64,000 bases of DNA from Thiomargarita sp. (GTDB lineage: Bacteria; Pseudomonadota; Gammaproteobacteria; Beggiatoales; Beggiatoaceae). The notes beneath the pieces were generated by a model that had not been told where the DNA came from, ran no database searches, and saw only the letters and a program-made list of their open reading frames with translations. Every line of letters starts with the position of its first letter. Position 1 is the stretch's first letter. Both the position numbers and the translations under genes were made by a program. Below, piece after piece: positions 18,201 to 28,405 of the stretch. The DNA lies in the NCBI GenBank assembly GCA_020726335.1, contig DYSU01000001.1:54930-118929 (forward strand), in the 5' to 3' direction.

Positions 18201-21149
18201 CGAAGCCCATTGGTTGAGAATGGTTTGCTGTAAACGGTTTTTGCTGTCATGAATGCGGGCCACCAGACGATATACACCCGCTGATTTCGGGGTGAATTCA
18301 CAGACCACAACCGCATCCGCCCGCGAAGTCAACGCGCATTCGCTTTCGCTTTGCCATTCGTGATGGTATTGGCTCAAATAAGCATTGCCCGCGCCTTTGA
18401 CTTTGGCCGTTCTGGTCACGCGCCGTTCCACTTTGATGTTAATTGCACTGTTGGCCACAGGTTTGCCTTGGGCATCGAGCACCAGCGCGTTGACTTGGGC
18501 CAACTGGCCTTGTTGCAACAGCCATTGGGTCGCTTTCAAACCGACAAAACGATCACGGCCAACATAAGCTGCGTTTTGAGTGCTGGCGACATTTTTGCCA
18601 CGGTCATCTTGCACCGCGCTTTCCACCATTAATTGGCCATATAACACTTTGGGCAAATTCAGTTTGAATTCGCTGGTCAACTCGCCTTGTTGATTGATTT
18701 TGCTGTCATAATTAAACACGCTTTCCGTGCCGTTGTGTTCGGGGTCTAAGACATCAAATTGGAAATTTTTGGCCAACGGATGCTCGGGATAAAAGCTTTG
18801 GGGTTGTACTTCAGCATGGATGCGGGTGGTGGCATCGGCATAAGGGCCGCCTGCGTGCAGTTTGGCCAAGGTGGTGACTTTAACGGTATCGCCATCGTGG
18901 AACAATTTGCCATTGAGTTCGGTGCTGACTTTAAACGGCGAGGGGGTGAAGTCACTGACCAATACTTTCAACGGTGTCCATGTTCTGCTTTCAGTAAAAT
19001 CAGCGGTTAAATTGAAATAATACCAGCCAACAGCGGCGGTTTTGGGCAAGGCAAATTCACCGTCTAACCCACCAAAAGCGGACAAAACCAATTCTTTGGC
19101 TTCATAAACCACTTTTCCGCTGGGATCGGTGACTTGCAATTGATAATTTTTGCTGGGCGCAGGAATCAAGTTTTTATTGTTTTCATTGCGGACATAAATT
19201 TTATATTGAACGGTGTCGCCAACTTTGTACACGCCTTGCGCCGTGGTTCCCCACGCTTTGATGTGACCGTATTTTTGCTGGATGTCGCTGTGAACAGAAT
19301 AATCTTCAGAAAAATCATAGATTGACATTTCAAAATGGTAATCTAAAGGCAATAACGCCATGTCATCGCCTTTATCAGCACGCAAAAACAACATGGATTC
19401 ATCGCCATAGCCGAACAACAATTTCAATTTGGGGTCAAGCTCTTTCAGACCTTTTAATTTGGCAATGCCGTTGGCATCGGTCACCGCTTCCACCAAGGCA
19501 ACAGGATTTTGCGCTAAGTTTTTGTAATTGTTTGAAAAAATTTGGACAGCCACGTCGGCAACGGGTTGGCCTGTGGCCAAATCGGTCACCCACACCAAAC
19601 TGTTGTGGTGGCCTAATTTAACTTGGATATTGAATGGGGTGACTTGGGCAAAAAACGATTCTTGGCGGGGTTGCTGGTCATAATCGGTGATTTGCGGCGT
19701 GGTGTTGAACTCACCGAAAACCACGCCTGTTTCATGGTTCAATAATTGGCGCATACCCAGCGGCATTTTAAAGGTGACATCTTGCGCTTTGGCCACGGGG
19801 AGGTTTTTTTGCTGTTGTGTTTTAACCTCTTTAGGGGTCAATGTGGTGTAGTTGAAATGCAGTTGCGCTAAATTGGTGACCATAATCGGCACTTCGCTGT
19901 CCACGCCTTTTTCCAAAACGCTGTAGGCGTGTTCAAAACTGTAATTGGGCAAGCGGTGGTCTGTGGCAAATTGCATCGTTTCGTTTTGCGTCAACGGGCG
20001 GCCAAATTCGTCTTTTAATGACCCTGCGGCCAGTTGTAGCGCATAGTTTTGATAGGCTTTTAAATAAACAGGCAGCCATAGGATGTATTTTTCATTGCGT
20101 TCATGGGGCGCGTCTAGGCGGTCATAATCATCGGCATTTTTCCATGGGTCAACCCCTTTGCCATCGCCTGCCAAAGCGGGTTTTAGCTCTAAAGCTTGTT
20201 TTAAAGCTTGATAGCTGACGGGGCTGGAAAAACTCAAACCCACGCCTTGCAATGGATTACAACGGGAAAAGGTTTCATTGCTTTGCACGGGAATGAACAC
20301 TTCTTTATCGGTGTTATCGGTACAATTCACGCCCAAAAACTTAAAGGCGGGAAAAGTGTGGAAAGCAACCACGGTGCGTTTTTCAATGCCACGTTCAGGC
20401 CCAGATTTCGCCTGTAGATTGGGTTGGATTTTTAATTCAATCGCCAAATTGTTGCCCAACAATTCGGTGGGGGAGATTAACCAAACATCGTTGAATTTGG
20501 GCAACGGTTTTTTCAAAGATTGGGCGTTTAACACCAAATCATTATTGTTTTCAGTGTCTTGCTGGACAAAAACGCTGATTCTTTTGCCCGTGGCACTGCG
20601 AAAATACACACTTTTGGTTACTGAATCAGGGCTGACAGCTTGGTTAAATTTAAGCCGCACAAACGGCATGTCGGGGGCTTTCCATGTTTTAAAGCTGGCC
20701 CAATCGAGCACAGGGCGTTCGGTAATAAAAGTGTGTCGCTGGGCTTCAGCCAAAGTTTGGCCATTTTCGGTTTGAAAACCTTTATTAATCAACAGGTGAT
20801 AACGGGTGGCTTGTTTTGCTTTATCTTTCTCCGTGAGCTGACAGGCCAGCGATGAGGTGTTCAGCCATCGCCATTGACAGTTTAACGCAGGGGTGATGGT
20901 GACAGGAATGTCTTTTGCGTCGCGCTCCATTTTACCCACAGGCACCACAGGTTGATTAAATTGCAATACAATCTGTCTCGTTGCAGGCACGTCTTTGCCC
21001 TCGGGCGTAACGCGTATGATTTTTAATGATTGCGTGTTCTGATTAAATTTGGCAGAATCAAACGCTTGTTTGGGCGGGATGTCTTGCGCTTGCAAGGATA
21101 AACTCAACAAGCTAAAAAACAATATGGGTATCAGTCTAGCGGTGTGCAT
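15249..21149 (-). CDS. bacterial alpha-2-macroglobulin (YfhM family)
   Basis: Start at ATG 21149 with AGGAGA upstream; the frame extends 55 codons further but that part is not signal-like. The 1966 residues begin with a signal peptide (cleavage after SLQA) lacking a lipobox cysteine, so it is probably soluble in the periplasm rather than a lipoprotein. MG-type beta domains follow, then the bait and thioester regions. The thioester CWEQ (YPYMCWEQKLSK) is near residue 1463. A low-complexity K/P/A-rich insert (about residues 1130-1175, plus strand near 17.65-17.76 kb) is unusual. The family traps attacking proteases by covalent capture and often pairs with pbpC, which is absent. First gene of an operon with pilU. 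Confidence 0.93.
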   Translation of the reverse strand: MHTARLIPILFFSLLSLSLQAQDIPPKQAFDSAKFNQNTQSLKIIRVTPEGKDVPATRQIVLQFNQPVVPVGKMERDAKDIPVTITPALNCQWRWLNTSSLACQLTEKDKAKQATRYHLLINKGFQTENGQTLAEAQRHTFITERPVLDWASFKTWKAPDMPFVRLKFNQAVSPDSVTKSVYFRSATGKRISVFVQQDTENNNDLVLNAQSLKKPLPKFNDVWLISPTELLGNNLAIELKIQPNLQAKSGPERGIEKRTVVAFHTFPAFKFLGVNCTDNTDKEVFIPVQSNETFSRCNPLQGVGLSFSSPVSYQALKQALELKPALAGDGKGVDPWKNADDYDRLDAPHERNEKYILWLPVYLKAYQNYALQLAAGSLKDEFGRPLTQNETMQFATDHRLPNYSFEHAYSVLEKGVDSEVPIMVTNLAQLHFNYTTLTPKEVKTQQQKNLPVAKAQDVTFKMPLGMRQLLNHETGVVFGEFNTTPQITDYDQQPRQESFFAQVTPFNIQVKLGHHNSLVWVTDLATGQPVADVAVQIFSNNYKNLAQNPVALVEAVTDANGIAKLKGLKELDPKLKLLFGYGDESMLFLRADKGDDMALLPLDYHFEMSIYDFSEDYSVHSDIQQKYGHIKAWGTTAQGVYKVGDTVQYKIYVRNENNKNLIPAPSKNYQLQVTDPSGKVVYEAKELVLSAFGGLDGEFALPKTAAVGWYYFNLTADFTESRTWTPLKVLVSDFTPSPFKVSTELNGKLFHDGDTVKVTTLAKLHAGGPYADATTRIHAEVQPQSFYPEHPLAKNFQFDVLDPEHNGTESVFNYDSKINQQGELTSEFKLNLPKVLYGQLMVESAVQDDRGKNVASTQNAAYVGRDRFVGLKATQWLLQQGQLAQVNALVLDAQGKPVANSAINIKVERRVTRTAKVKGAGNAYLSQYHHEWQSESECALTSRADAVVVCEFTPKSAGVYRLVARIHDSKNRLQQTILNQWASGVGEVVWESPENNRLPLVAESNRYKVGDKARYLVQNPYPNASALISIERNGVLQHWTKTLANSVEVIEFDIKPEHIPGFYLSVMLMSPRVAKPLDNNQIDLGKPAFRIGYVKTEVNDDDKTLVVNITSDKATYKPRDTVTLNFVAKRKIIRKPALKPVPAKAAEPVKSEQVAKATTVKTATPKPATAKPQAEPMELAVVVLDEAVFDLIQGGKDYFDPYQGFYQLDGLDVKNFNLLTQLVGRQLFAKKGANPAGDGGSHLSMRSLFKYVSYWNPAVKTDAAGKAQVSFQLPDNLTGWRVLAMAVTANDLMGLSDYNFKVNQLVQLSSALPNQVMVGDQFQARFMIMNRTDKTRKIKVRLETHDNLFVEQTLDTLPFQRYPVVLPISADKTGLIRFTAKAETLEADDKQTDRLQKELTVYPRRALETAATYGSTNEAQVTESLAFPKDIYPDTGDVSVTVAPTVINNVDGAFAYMRDYPYMCWEQKLSKAVMASHYQRLKPWLSDHIEWEDSVTLPQDTLKWVSEYQAPNGGMAYFVPQDERVGPYLSAYTALAFVWLRDAGHEIPIQAEARLHDYLKNLLRKDVLPDFYSQGMTATVRAVALAALAQRQQVGLADIQRYAPHVPQMSLFGQAQFLTAARQIKGTAKIQAEILQTILNKAVQSGGKVTFNETLDDGYDRILASSLRDNCAVLSSLLSQPKALDIPMKMVRAISASRKNRDHWENTQENMFCMNALIDYAKVYEKDRPNMEVEAWFNQTSLGKTAFNQANQPEVSFKRNITAQDLASKATVALTKTGQGRLYYGVRMAYASKQDHAEAINAGMDVRREYSVERDGQWLLLTSPLSLKTGELVKVDLFLSLPTARNFVVVNDPVPGGLEPVNRDLATASKVDADKANGDYAGGSFWFNHNDWQEYGASFWNFYHQELRHHAAIFYADYLPAGNYHLAYTAQAMALGEFSIMPTHAEEMYEPDVYGISLPQKLIVRP

Positions 21150-21296
21150 GGTGGTCTCCTGAGCCTTTTCTTGCCGCAACGCGCAAAAAATTAGAAAAAT
21201 CATCATAACAAAAACTGTGCGGGATGAAAATAGACGATAAATCAAGCCAATCAAATAATGTGGCTTCACAAAATCATGGCTTGATCGCTTTGGCTG

Positions 21297-22868
21297 ATGC
21301 CGGATAAAAACCACTTGATATTATACCGCGATTTTATGCCGCAAGGCCATATTCTCATTGTCAGCGACAATGGGGATGACATTTTTTATCTGACATTATT
21401 GTTGAAAAAACAGGGGTTTGCTGTGGATGAAGCGCGCACGCCTGACATCGCTTGGGAAAAAATTGAGCAATGTATGCCTGATGTGATTTTACTCACCCCT
21501 TTTTTTCAAAAAAAACCCACCGCCTCTTTGTGTCAAAAACTGCATCAACAAGCCAACACCGCCCATATTCCGCTGTTGTACCTGCTCAGCTCGTTGGAAT
21601 TGAAACAATATCAGTTATTTAAACAGAGCATGGCCGATTATTTGCTCAAGCCGTTTCAAGCGGAAGAAGTCATCAACCGTTTGCAAAATTACTGTTATTT
21701 GAGTCAACTGTTGCATAAACTGCCTGCATTACAAGCCGATGAAACCTTGGCAGCGTACAGTTTTACCCAAAATAAAAAAATTGAACAGATGTTGACTCAA
21801 TTGTTGATAGAAAATCAATCCTTAAAAAAACAGCTTAATAAACAGTCGTTTACAGACATATCCACCGCTCATGGCGACCTTGGACAATTGTTGTTACAAA
21901 ATCAAACCTTAGAAGAGCAACTGGAAGAACGCAATCTCAAAGTAGAAAAACTCAACACCATGTATGAATGCTTTGTGCCGCGTGAGTTTTTAGACCATTT
22001 GGGTAAATCCAGCATTGTGGAGGTGCAACCGGGGGATCAAATTCAAAAGAAAATGAGCATCATTTTTCTGGATATTCGAGAGTTCACCAGTTTATCGGAA
22101 AAAATGTCGCCACAAGAAAATTTCAGTTTTCTCAATGAATATTTAAGTTATATCAGCCCCGTGGTACGCCAACACAGTGGTTTTATTGATAAATATATCG
22201 GTGATGCCATCATGGCGTTGTTTCCAAACGATCCCGAAGATGCGCTGAAAGCGGCGATTGGCATCCGCCAAGCGTTAAGTCAATTCAATATTCAACAGCG
22301 CATTAAAGACACCAGCGACATCAGTCAAGGTATAGGCCAAAAACGCAAACAAGCGTTTAAACCGATCACCATTGGCATTGGCATTCACACAGGCAACATG
22401 ATTTTGGGTGTGATTGGTGAAAAAGGGCGAATGCAAAGCACGGTGATTTCTGATGCGGTCAATCTGGCTTCGCGGTTGGAAGGTTTGACCAAAATTTATG
22501 GCGCGACCATTATCATCAGTTTACAGGCTTTGGAATTGACCCATAAAGCGCAATACCGTTCGCGTTATATCGGTCGCATCCAAGTCAAAGGCAAGAAAAA
22601 ACCTGTTTCGGTGTACGAAATTTTTGATGGCGATTCCGCCCCCATCATGGCGTTGAAGATGAAAACCCGCAACACATTTGTCAAAGCATTGGAAAATTAT
22701 CAACACAAAAAAATTGGCGAAGCGGCCACTTTGTTCCGTCAAGTTTTGGACATCAATCCCAATGACAAAGCGGCAAAACTTTATCTTAACCGCATTTCCA
22801 CTTTGGTCAACCTCAGCAGCGAAGCACTCAACGCTTGGGAGCCGATTGAAGTTTTAGACCACAAATAG
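21297..22868 (+). CDS. class III adenylate/guanylate cyclase with degenerate receiver
   Basis: Protein of 523 residues (510 if the ATG at 21336 is used; neither start has a clear ribosome site). Residues 14-130 form a receiver-like domain in which the phosphoacceptor position is threonine (VILLTPFF) though the KPF lysine remains. A coiled linker 160-235 precedes the cyclase domain (about 245-430), with metal aspartates in FLDIREFTS and YIGDAIMALF and the VISDAVNLASRLEGL segment. The C-terminal 70 residues look like one or two TPR-type helical pairs. Makes cyclic AMP (or cGMP); cAMP is the more common product. Divergent from the alpha-2-macroglobulin gene. Confidence 0.9.
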   Translation: MPDKNHLILYRDFMPQGHILIVSDNGDDIFYLTLLLKKQGFAVDEARTPDIAWEKIEQCMPDVILLTPFFQKKPTASLCQKLHQQANTAHIPLLYLLSSLELKQYQLFKQSMADYLLKPFQAEEVINRLQNYCYLSQLLHKLPALQADETLAAYSFTQNKKIEQMLTQLLIENQSLKKQLNKQSFTDISTAHGDLGQLLLQNQTLEEQLEERNLKVEKLNTMYECFVPREFLDHLGKSSIVEVQPGDQIQKKMSIIFLDIREFTSLSEKMSPQENFSFLNEYLSYISPVVRQHSGFIDKYIGDAIMALFPNDPEDALKAAIGIRQALSQFNIQQRIKDTSDISQGIGQKRKQAFKPITIGIGIHTGNMILGVIGEKGRMQSTVISDAVNLASRLEGLTKIYGATIIISLQALELTHKAQYRSRYIGRIQVKGKKKPVSVYEIFDGDSAPIMALKMKTRNTFVKALENYQHKKIGEAATLFRQVLDINPNDKAAKLYLNRISTLVNLSSEALNAWEPIEVLDHK

Positions 22869-22934
22869 CCGCGCTTGAATTATCGCGGCACAGCACCACA
22901 TTCATGGAATATTCTACCTATTGAAGGTTTTACA

Positions 22935-25367
22935 ATGACAGAAGAGCAAACCACAATCATTCCGATTTTACCCCTACGCGATGTGGTGGTTTATCCCCAT
23001 ATGGTGATTCCTTTGTTTGTCGGTCGAGAAAAATCCATTCACGCGCTGGAAGAAGCCATGGGGCGCGACAAGAAAATTTTGTTGGTCACGCAAAAACAAG
23101 CGGGCGATGACGACCCGTTGACCCAAAATTTACACCCCGTGGGGACAGTGGCAACCATTTTACAGTTATTGAAACTGCCTGATGGTACAGTCAAATTATT
23201 GGTTGAAGGCGTGCAACGGGCGCATATTTTAGAGTTTATCACCACCCAAGATTATATCAGTGCGCGTTTCGGGTATTTGTTTGAAGGCGTGCCGAATGAA
23301 CGCGAAGCCGACGTTTTAAGCCGATCAGCGATCAATCAATTTGATCAATACATCAAACTCAATAAAAAAATTCCCCCTGAAATTTTGGCTTCATTGAACA
23401 GCATCAATGATGTGAGCCGTTTGGCCGACACCATTGCGGCACACATGAACATCAAAATTCAAGAAAAACAAAAAGTGTTGGAAATCGCCGACGCATTGCC
23501 GCGTTTGGAATACTTAATTGCCTTAATGGAAACCGAGCTGGATTTATTGCAAGTAGAAAAACGCATTCGCAAACGGGTCAAAGGCCAGATGGAAAAAAGC
23601 CAGCGCGAATATTATTTGAACGAACAAATCAAAGCGATTCAAAAAGAGCTGGGCGAACACCATGAACAAGACGGCGCGCCCAATGAAATTGAAAAACTGG
23701 CCGAGCGCATCAAGCAATCAGGCATGTCCAAAGAAGCGGAAACCAAAGCCACAGCAGAATTAAACAAGCTTAAAATGATGTCGCCGATGTCATCAGAAGC
23801 GACAGTGGTGCGCAATTACATTGATGTGATACTGGGTGTGCCGTGGAAAAAAACCACCAAAATCAGCACCGATTTGAACAAAGCCGAGCGCATTTTGGAA
23901 AGCGAACACTATGGCTTAGAAAAAGTCAAAGAGCGGATTTTGGAATATTTGGCCGTACAACGGCGGGTGAAAAAACTCAAAGGCCCGATTTTGTGTTTGG
24001 TCGGCCCACCCGGCGTGGGTAAAACCTCGTTGGGGCAATCCATTGCCAAAGCCACCAACCGCAAATTTATTCGCATGTCGTTGGGCGGGGTGCGCGATGA
24101 AGCTGAAATTCGTGGCCACCGACGCACTTATATCGGCTCAATGCCGGGCAAAATCATTCAAAATTTGAGCAAAATCGGCACTAAAAATCCGTTTTTCTTG
24201 TTGGATGAAGTGGATAAAATGTCCATGGATTTTCGCGGCGACCCCTCTTCTGCGTTATTGGAAGTGTTAGACCCTGAACAAAACAACACGTTTAACGACC
24301 ATTATTTGGAAGTGGATTATGATTTGTCGGACGTGATGTTTGTTGCCACCGCCAACAGTTTGGATATTCCACCGCCGTTGTTGGACAGAATGGAAGTGAT
24401 TCGTCTGTCGGGTTATACCGAAGATGAAAAACTCAATATTGCCAAAAAATACTTATTGCCCAAGCAGTTAAAAGCCACGGGCTTAACGCCCAAAGAAATC
24501 ACCTTGGGTGACAGCGCGTTGCGCGACATCGTGCGCTACTACACCCGTGAAGCGGGTGTGCGCAGTTTAGAGCGGGAAATTTCCAAAATCTGCCGCAAAG
24601 TGGTCAAACATTTGGGCAATGAAGACAACAGCCATAACAAAGTTATTGTTTCTTCACGCAATTTAGACAAATATTTGGGCGTGCGTCATTTCAATTATGG
24701 CAAAGCTGAAAGTGAAGACCGCGTGGGACAAGTCACAGGCTTGGCATGGACGCGGGTGGGCGGCGAGCTGTTGACCATCGAATCAGCCGTGATGCCGGGC
24801 AATGGTAAACTGACCCACACAGGTAAATTAGGCGAAGTGATGCGTGAATCCATTCAAGCGGCGTTTACCGTGGTGCGCGGGCGGGCGGAAAGCTTGGGGA
24901 TTGATAAAGATTTTTATCAAAAACACGATGTGCATATTCATGTGCCTGAAGGCGCAACCCCGAAAGACGGCCCCAGTGCGGGGGTTGGCATGTGTACCGC
25001 CTTGGTGTCGGTATTGACCAATATTCCCGTGCGCGCTGATGTGGCGATGACGGGCGAAATCACCTTGCGTGGCGAAGTGTTGCCCATCGGTGGCTTGAAA
25101 GAAAAATTGTTGGCCGCCATGCGTGGCGGTATTCGTTTGGTGTTAATTCCTGATGAAAATCAAAAAGATTTGGCGGAAATCCCCGCTAAAATCAAAGACT
25201 ATTTAGAGATTAAACCCGTCAAATGGATCGAAGAAGTGTTGGAATTGGCATTAAAAACCCGCCCCATACCGAAAACCCGCAACAATGAGGATGAAGCGGC
25301 TGTAAAGCCCGTGTTATCGACTGAAAAAAACACAGACAACAAACAAAATACGGTGCAAACCCATTGA
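22935..25367 (+). CDS. lon: ATP-dependent protease Lon
   Basis: Cytoplasmic AAA+ serine protease of 810 residues. Start at ATG 22935 with AAGG upstream ([21 protein letters not shown] is the classical Lon N-terminus). Seen: LON substrate domain to about 200, coiled region, Walker [10 protein letters not shown], Walker [10 protein letters not shown], and the proteolytic Ser-Lys dyad in [11 protein letters not shown] with the downstream [14 protein letters not shown]. The C-terminus is acidic and lysine-rich. lon-hupB-ppiD is the standard gammaproteobacterial order, though clpX is not upstream. Confidence 0.97.
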   Translation: MTEEQTTIIPILPLRDVVVYPHMVIPLFVGREKSIHALEEAMGRDKKILLVTQKQAGDDDPLTQNLHPVGTVATILQLLKLPDGTVKLLVEGVQRAHILEFITTQDYISARFGYLFEGVPNEREADVLSRSAINQFDQYIKLNKKIPPEILASLNSINDVSRLADTIAAHMNIKIQEKQKVLEIADALPRLEYLIALMETELDLLQVEKRIRKRVKGQMEKSQREYYLNEQIKAIQKELGEHHEQDGAPNEIEKLAERIKQSGMSKEAETKATAELNKLKMMSPMSSEATVVRNYIDVILGVPWKKTTKISTDLNKAERILESEHYGLEKVKERILEYLAVQRRVKKLKGPILCLVGPPGVGKTSLGQSIAKATNRKFIRMSLGGVRDEAEIRGHRRTYIGSMPGKIIQNLSKIGTKNPFFLLDEVDKMSMDFRGDPSSALLEVLDPEQNNTFNDHYLEVDYDLSDVMFVATANSLDIPPPLLDRMEVIRLSGYTEDEKLNIAKKYLLPKQLKATGLTPKEITLGDSALRDIVRYYTREAGVRSLEREISKICRKVVKHLGNEDNSHNKVIVSSRNLDKYLGVRHFNYGKAESEDRVGQVTGLAWTRVGGELLTIESAVMPGNGKLTHTGKLGEVMRESIQAAFTVVRGRAESLGIDKDFYQKHDVHIHVPEGATPKDGPSAGVGMCTALVSVLTNIPVRADVAMTGEITLRGEVLPIGGLKEKLLAAMRGGIRLVLIPDENQKDLAEIPAKIKDYLEIKPVKWIEEVLELALKTRPIPKTRNNEDEAAVKPVLSTEKNTDNKQNTVQTH

Positions 25368-25416
25368 GATATTGTTGAAAATCTGCAATCATAAGCAACT
25401 GGGGTACAGATAAGAG

Positions 25417-25436
25417 GCAAATAAACCATTATTTGC
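25417..25436 (+). other. AT-rich hairpin between lon and hupB
   Basis: Perfect 8-bp stem GCAAATAA/TTATTTGC with a 4-base loop, 49 bases after the lon stop, followed by TCTTGG rather than a T tract. It could be a weak lon terminator or an mRNA-processing site. Confidence 0.4.
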
Positions 25437-25517
25437 TCTTGGCTTTAGGCCATGACCTTTCAGTTTGCTGGTACAAAGCAGGCTTGGTTTATATTTACAA
25501 GATAAAATGGGGGTAAA

Positions 25518-25793
25518 ATGAATAAGACTCAACTTGTTCAAACCGTTGCAAAACATGCTGACATCACCAAAGCCCAAGCAAGTAAAGCCGTTGATAGCGC
25601 ATTGGAAACCATCGCGGCTGCTTTAGTAGAGGGCGAACAAATTACTTTAATTGGTTTTGGTACGTTTGCCGTGCGTGAACGTGCTGCCAGAGCAGGACGC
25701 AATCCACAAACAGGCAAACCAATAGAAATTCCAGCCGCCAAAGTACCGACTTTTAAACCTGGAAAATCTTTAAAAGATGCGGTCAACACATAA
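25518..25793 (+). CDS. hupB: DNA-binding protein HU
   Basis: Histone-like dimer of 91 residues that bends and packages DNA. Seen: [20 protein letters not shown] helix pair, [15 protein letters not shown], and the DNA-binding arm [24 protein letters not shown] with the conserved NPxTG proline. GGGGG lies four to nine bases before the ATG. A strong intrinsic terminator follows it. Located between lon and ppiD as in other gammaproteobacteria, which supports HU-beta. Confidence 0.96.
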   Translation: MNKTQLVQTVAKHADITKAQASKAVDSALETIAAALVEGEQITLIGFGTFAVRERAARAGRNPQTGKPIEIPAAKVPTFKPGKSLKDAVNT

Positions 25794-25813
25794 TAACCCT
25801 GTAACCCAAAAAG

Positions 25814-25850
25814 CCGTTTGTTGTGACCAAACAAACGGTTTTTTATTTTT
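25814..25850 (+). terminator. intrinsic terminator after hupB
   Basis: Stem CCGTTTGTT/AACAAACGG (9 bp, 7-base loop) followed by TTTTTT-A-TTTTT. A textbook rho-independent terminator. It overlaps the ppiD leader, so ppiD must be read by readthrough or its own promoter. Confidence 0.92.
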
Positions 25851-25861
25851 TCGAGACCCTT

Positions 25862-27736
25862 ATGTTCATACAAAGTATTCGTAATCGCGCTCAGGGTTGG
25901 CTGGCGTGGCTTGTCGTTGGCTTAATCAGCATCCCCTTTGCTTTATGGGGTATCAACTCTTATCTAGCCCCCCAGCCGCAAACGGCGGTGGCTGAAGTTA
26001 ATGGAATTGAAATCAGTCAACAAGCTTTTCAAGGTCTGTTGCAACAACAACTGCAACAGATGCAAGCCCAATTTCCCAATCAAGATTTTGCCAGCATGGA
26101 AAGTTTTTTTAAAAATCAATTGCTTAACAACATGATCAATGAAGAAGTGTTGGTACAAACCGCAATGGCTTCAGATATGCGGGTTGGCAATGATTTATTG
26201 GCAGGCTATATTCACAGTCTGGACGATTTCAAAAAAGACGGCGTGTTTTCCCAAAGCAAATACAAAGAATTATTAAGCCAAGCTGGCTACAGCCCTGCGT
26301 TGTTTGAAACACGAATTAAGCGTGATTTGCTCACTGAACAATTGCGCAACGGGGTAGAATATTCCACTTTTGTCACCGACCGAGAACAAAAACAATATGA
26401 ACAACTGAAACAACAACAACGTTTGATCAGTCATGTGCTGATTGCGCCTGAAAAATTTACCGTCAAAGCCACTGAAGCCGAAATCAAAAAATATTACACT
26501 GACCATCAAGCCGACCACTTCACCCCCGAAAAAGTCAGCGTCAATTATATTGAACTCAAAGCGGCTGATTGGGTGAGCGATACAGCCGTTGATGACAGCG
26601 TACTCAAACAACGTTATGCAGAGCAAAAAGCCAGCTTTACCATTCAACCCCAATGGCGGGCGCGCCACATTTTGTTTGATACCAAAGACCAAACCAAAGC
26701 CAAAGCCATTCTGGGCAAAGCCAAAGCAGGCGAAGATTTCGCCGCGTTGGCCAAAGCACATTCACAAGACAAAGGCTCTGCCAGCAAAGGCGGCGATTTA
26801 GGCTTTTTCGGCAAAGGGCAAATGGTCAAAGAATTTGAACAAGCCACTGCAAAATTAAAAGCGGGTGAAATCAGCGACTTGGTCAAAAGCTCCTTTGGTT
26901 ATCACATCATCAAACTGGAAGAAACCAAACCTGAATCCATTCAACCCTTTGCCGAGGTGCGCGAACAACTGCGCACGGCTTACTTGAAAGAACAAGGCGA
27001 ATCGGTCTTTTATGAACAGCGCGACACCTTTGCCAACTTGGCCTTTGAACACCCTGACAGCTTGGATTTATTGGCCAAAAACCTCAAACTAAAAGTCCAA
27101 ACCAGCCCGCTGTTTGAGCGCAACCAAGGCGAAGGCATCAGCAAAGAAGAGAAAGTGCGCCAAGCCGCTTTTAGCGATGGAGTATTGCGCGAAGGCAAAA
27201 ACAGCGAAGTGCTTGAGCTGGGCGAACAACACATCATGGTGTTGCGCATCAAAGACCATCAAACAGCCAAAGCCAAACCGCTGGCCAGCGTCAAGGCCGA
27301 AATTAAAACTTTACTGCAACAACAAAAACAACAAAAAGAAGCTGAGAGCTTGGGCGAAAAATTATTGGCCGCATTGCGGGCAGGGAAAAACCCTGACAGC
27401 ATCATGGCTGAACAACAATTGCAATGGCAGGCGGCGCAATGGATTGGCCGCGACAGCCGCGACATTGAACCTGCGGTCTTGGTTGGCGTGGCATTCCAAT
27501 TGCCTGCGCCCGAAAAAGACAAGGCCTTATACCATGGTTTGAGCGTGGCCAATGGCTATGCCATCATGGCTTTATTGGAAATAAAAACGCCTGAAATCAA
27601 AAACATCCATGAAAATGAATCGTTTTATGCCAAAGATGTTAGTCGGCTGGAATACCAAACCCTACAAGCGGCATTGCAAGCGGCGGCTAAAATCAAGCGT
27701 TTTAATCTCGGCAACAACAGCGACACAGGCGGTTAA
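25862..27736 (+). CDS. ppiD: periplasmic chaperone / peptidyl-prolyl isomerase PpiD
   Basis: Start at ATG 25862 ([16 protein letters not shown]); a longer frame to 25823 runs through the hupB terminator. The 624 residues comprise one N-terminal inner-membrane anchor (about 13-35), a SurA_N-like chaperone domain to about 230, a parvulin domain ([12 protein letters not shown] to [14 protein letters not shown], about 265-365) and a second degenerate parvulin-like part. It assists folding of outer-membrane and exported proteins at the Sec translocon. Followed directly by ybaB, with one base between stop and start. Confidence 0.95.
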   Translation: MFIQSIRNRAQGWLAWLVVGLISIPFALWGINSYLAPQPQTAVAEVNGIEISQQAFQGLLQQQLQQMQAQFPNQDFASMESFFKNQLLNNMINEEVLVQTAMASDMRVGNDLLAGYIHSLDDFKKDGVFSQSKYKELLSQAGYSPALFETRIKRDLLTEQLRNGVEYSTFVTDREQKQYEQLKQQQRLISHVLIAPEKFTVKATEAEIKKYYTDHQADHFTPEKVSVNYIELKAADWVSDTAVDDSVLKQRYAEQKASFTIQPQWRARHILFDTKDQTKAKAILGKAKAGEDFAALAKAHSQDKGSASKGGDLGFFGKGQMVKEFEQATAKLKAGEISDLVKSSFGYHIIKLEETKPESIQPFAEVREQLRTAYLKEQGESVFYEQRDTFANLAFEHPDSLDLLAKNLKLKVQTSPLFERNQGEGISKEEKVRQAAFSDGVLREGKNSEVLELGEQHIMVLRIKDHQTAKAKPLASVKAEIKTLLQQQKQQKEAESLGEKLLAALRAGKNPDSIMAEQQLQWQAAQWIGRDSRDIEPAVLVGVAFQLPAPEKDKALYHGLSVANGYAIMALLEIKTPEIKNIHENESFYAKDVSRLEYQTLQAALQAAAKIKRFNLGNNSDTGG

Positions 27737-27737
27737 C

Positions 27738-28055
27738 ATGAAAAGTCTTGCCAAATTAATGCAACAAGCGCAAGAAATTCAACAAAACTTGCAAAAAACC
27801 CAACAAGAATTGCAAGATATGGAGGTGGTGGGACAAGCAGGTGGCGGCATGGTCAGCGTCACCATGACGGGTCGTCACGACGTGCGCGCTGTCAACATTG
27901 ATAACGCTGCGATGTTGGACAAAGACATGCTACAAGATTTAATCGCCGCCGCCATCAACGATGCCGTGCGACGGGTGGAAAAAACCAGCAAAGAGAAAAT
28001 GGCCGATGTGACGGGCGGTATCGAATTGCCTGCAGGCTTCAAACTGCCGTTTTAG
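27738..28055 (+). CDS. YbaB/EbfC nucleoid-associated protein
   Basis: Small DNA-binding dimer of 105 residues. Start at ATG 27738, one base after the ppiD stop (MKSLAKLMQQAQ). Seen: N-terminal amphipathic helix rich in glutamine, the GGGMVSVTMTGRHDVRAVNID strand pair, and the C-terminal helix ending in the GGIELPAGFKLPF tail typical of the family. Usually lies between dnaX and recR; here it is behind ppiD with neither partner present. Confidence 0.95.
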   Translation: MKSLAKLMQQAQEIQQNLQKTQQELQDMEVVGQAGGGMVSVTMTGRHDVRAVNIDNAAMLDKDMLQDLIAAAINDAVRRVEKTSKEKMADVTGGIELPAGFKLPF

Positions 28056-28147
28056 TCCACACTTTTACCAAAGCACGCCTTTTGGATTAACCGCCACCAC
28101 ATCGGTGAATGTACCGCCGCGGTCAATTCAAAATAACCCTTTTTCAT

Positions 28148-28405
28148 TCATTTAACCAACAGGATTGTATTGATATTGGGTGTGTACATGTTGAGTTTTT
28201 GTGCTTTTTCTTTGATTTTATTAGGAATTAACCACGCACTTTGCTCTAATTGTAATTGTCCCCACACCACATCCAATTGATCGCGCTGTTGGCAAATTTC
28301 TTGAATTTGCATAAATAATAAGCGGCTTTCATGGCGAACCAAAATTAATTCACCCGCTGATACAAACACACTGATGGCCAGAATAAATAAAATCAATTTT
28401 TGCAT
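28148..28405 (-). CDS. ftsL: cell division protein FtsL
   Basis: Bitopic divisome protein of 85 residues. Start at ATG 28405 (MQKLILFILAISVF); one membrane segment at 3-22; then a leucine-zipper region with the FtsL hallmark HESRLLFMQIQ and RDQLDVVWGQLQLEQSAW. FtsL bridges FtsB/FtsQ with FtsW/FtsI to activate septal peptidoglycan synthesis. It is normally between rsmH and ftsI in the dcw cluster; none of those genes is here. Its start overlaps the stop of the small exported protein by one base (TGATG), indicating translational coupling. A second ftsL elsewhere cannot be excluded. Confidence 0.85.
   Translation of the reverse strand: MQKLILFILAISVFVSAGELILVRHESRLLFMQIQEICQQRDQLDVVWGQLQLEQSAWLIPNKIKEKAQKLNMYTPNINTILLVK

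Noticed and set aside
21150..21314. Longer start for the alpha-2-macroglobulin at 21314
   Set aside because: The extra 55 residues are not signal-like and overlap the cyclase start region, whereas ATG 21149 has a good ribosome site and a signal peptide.
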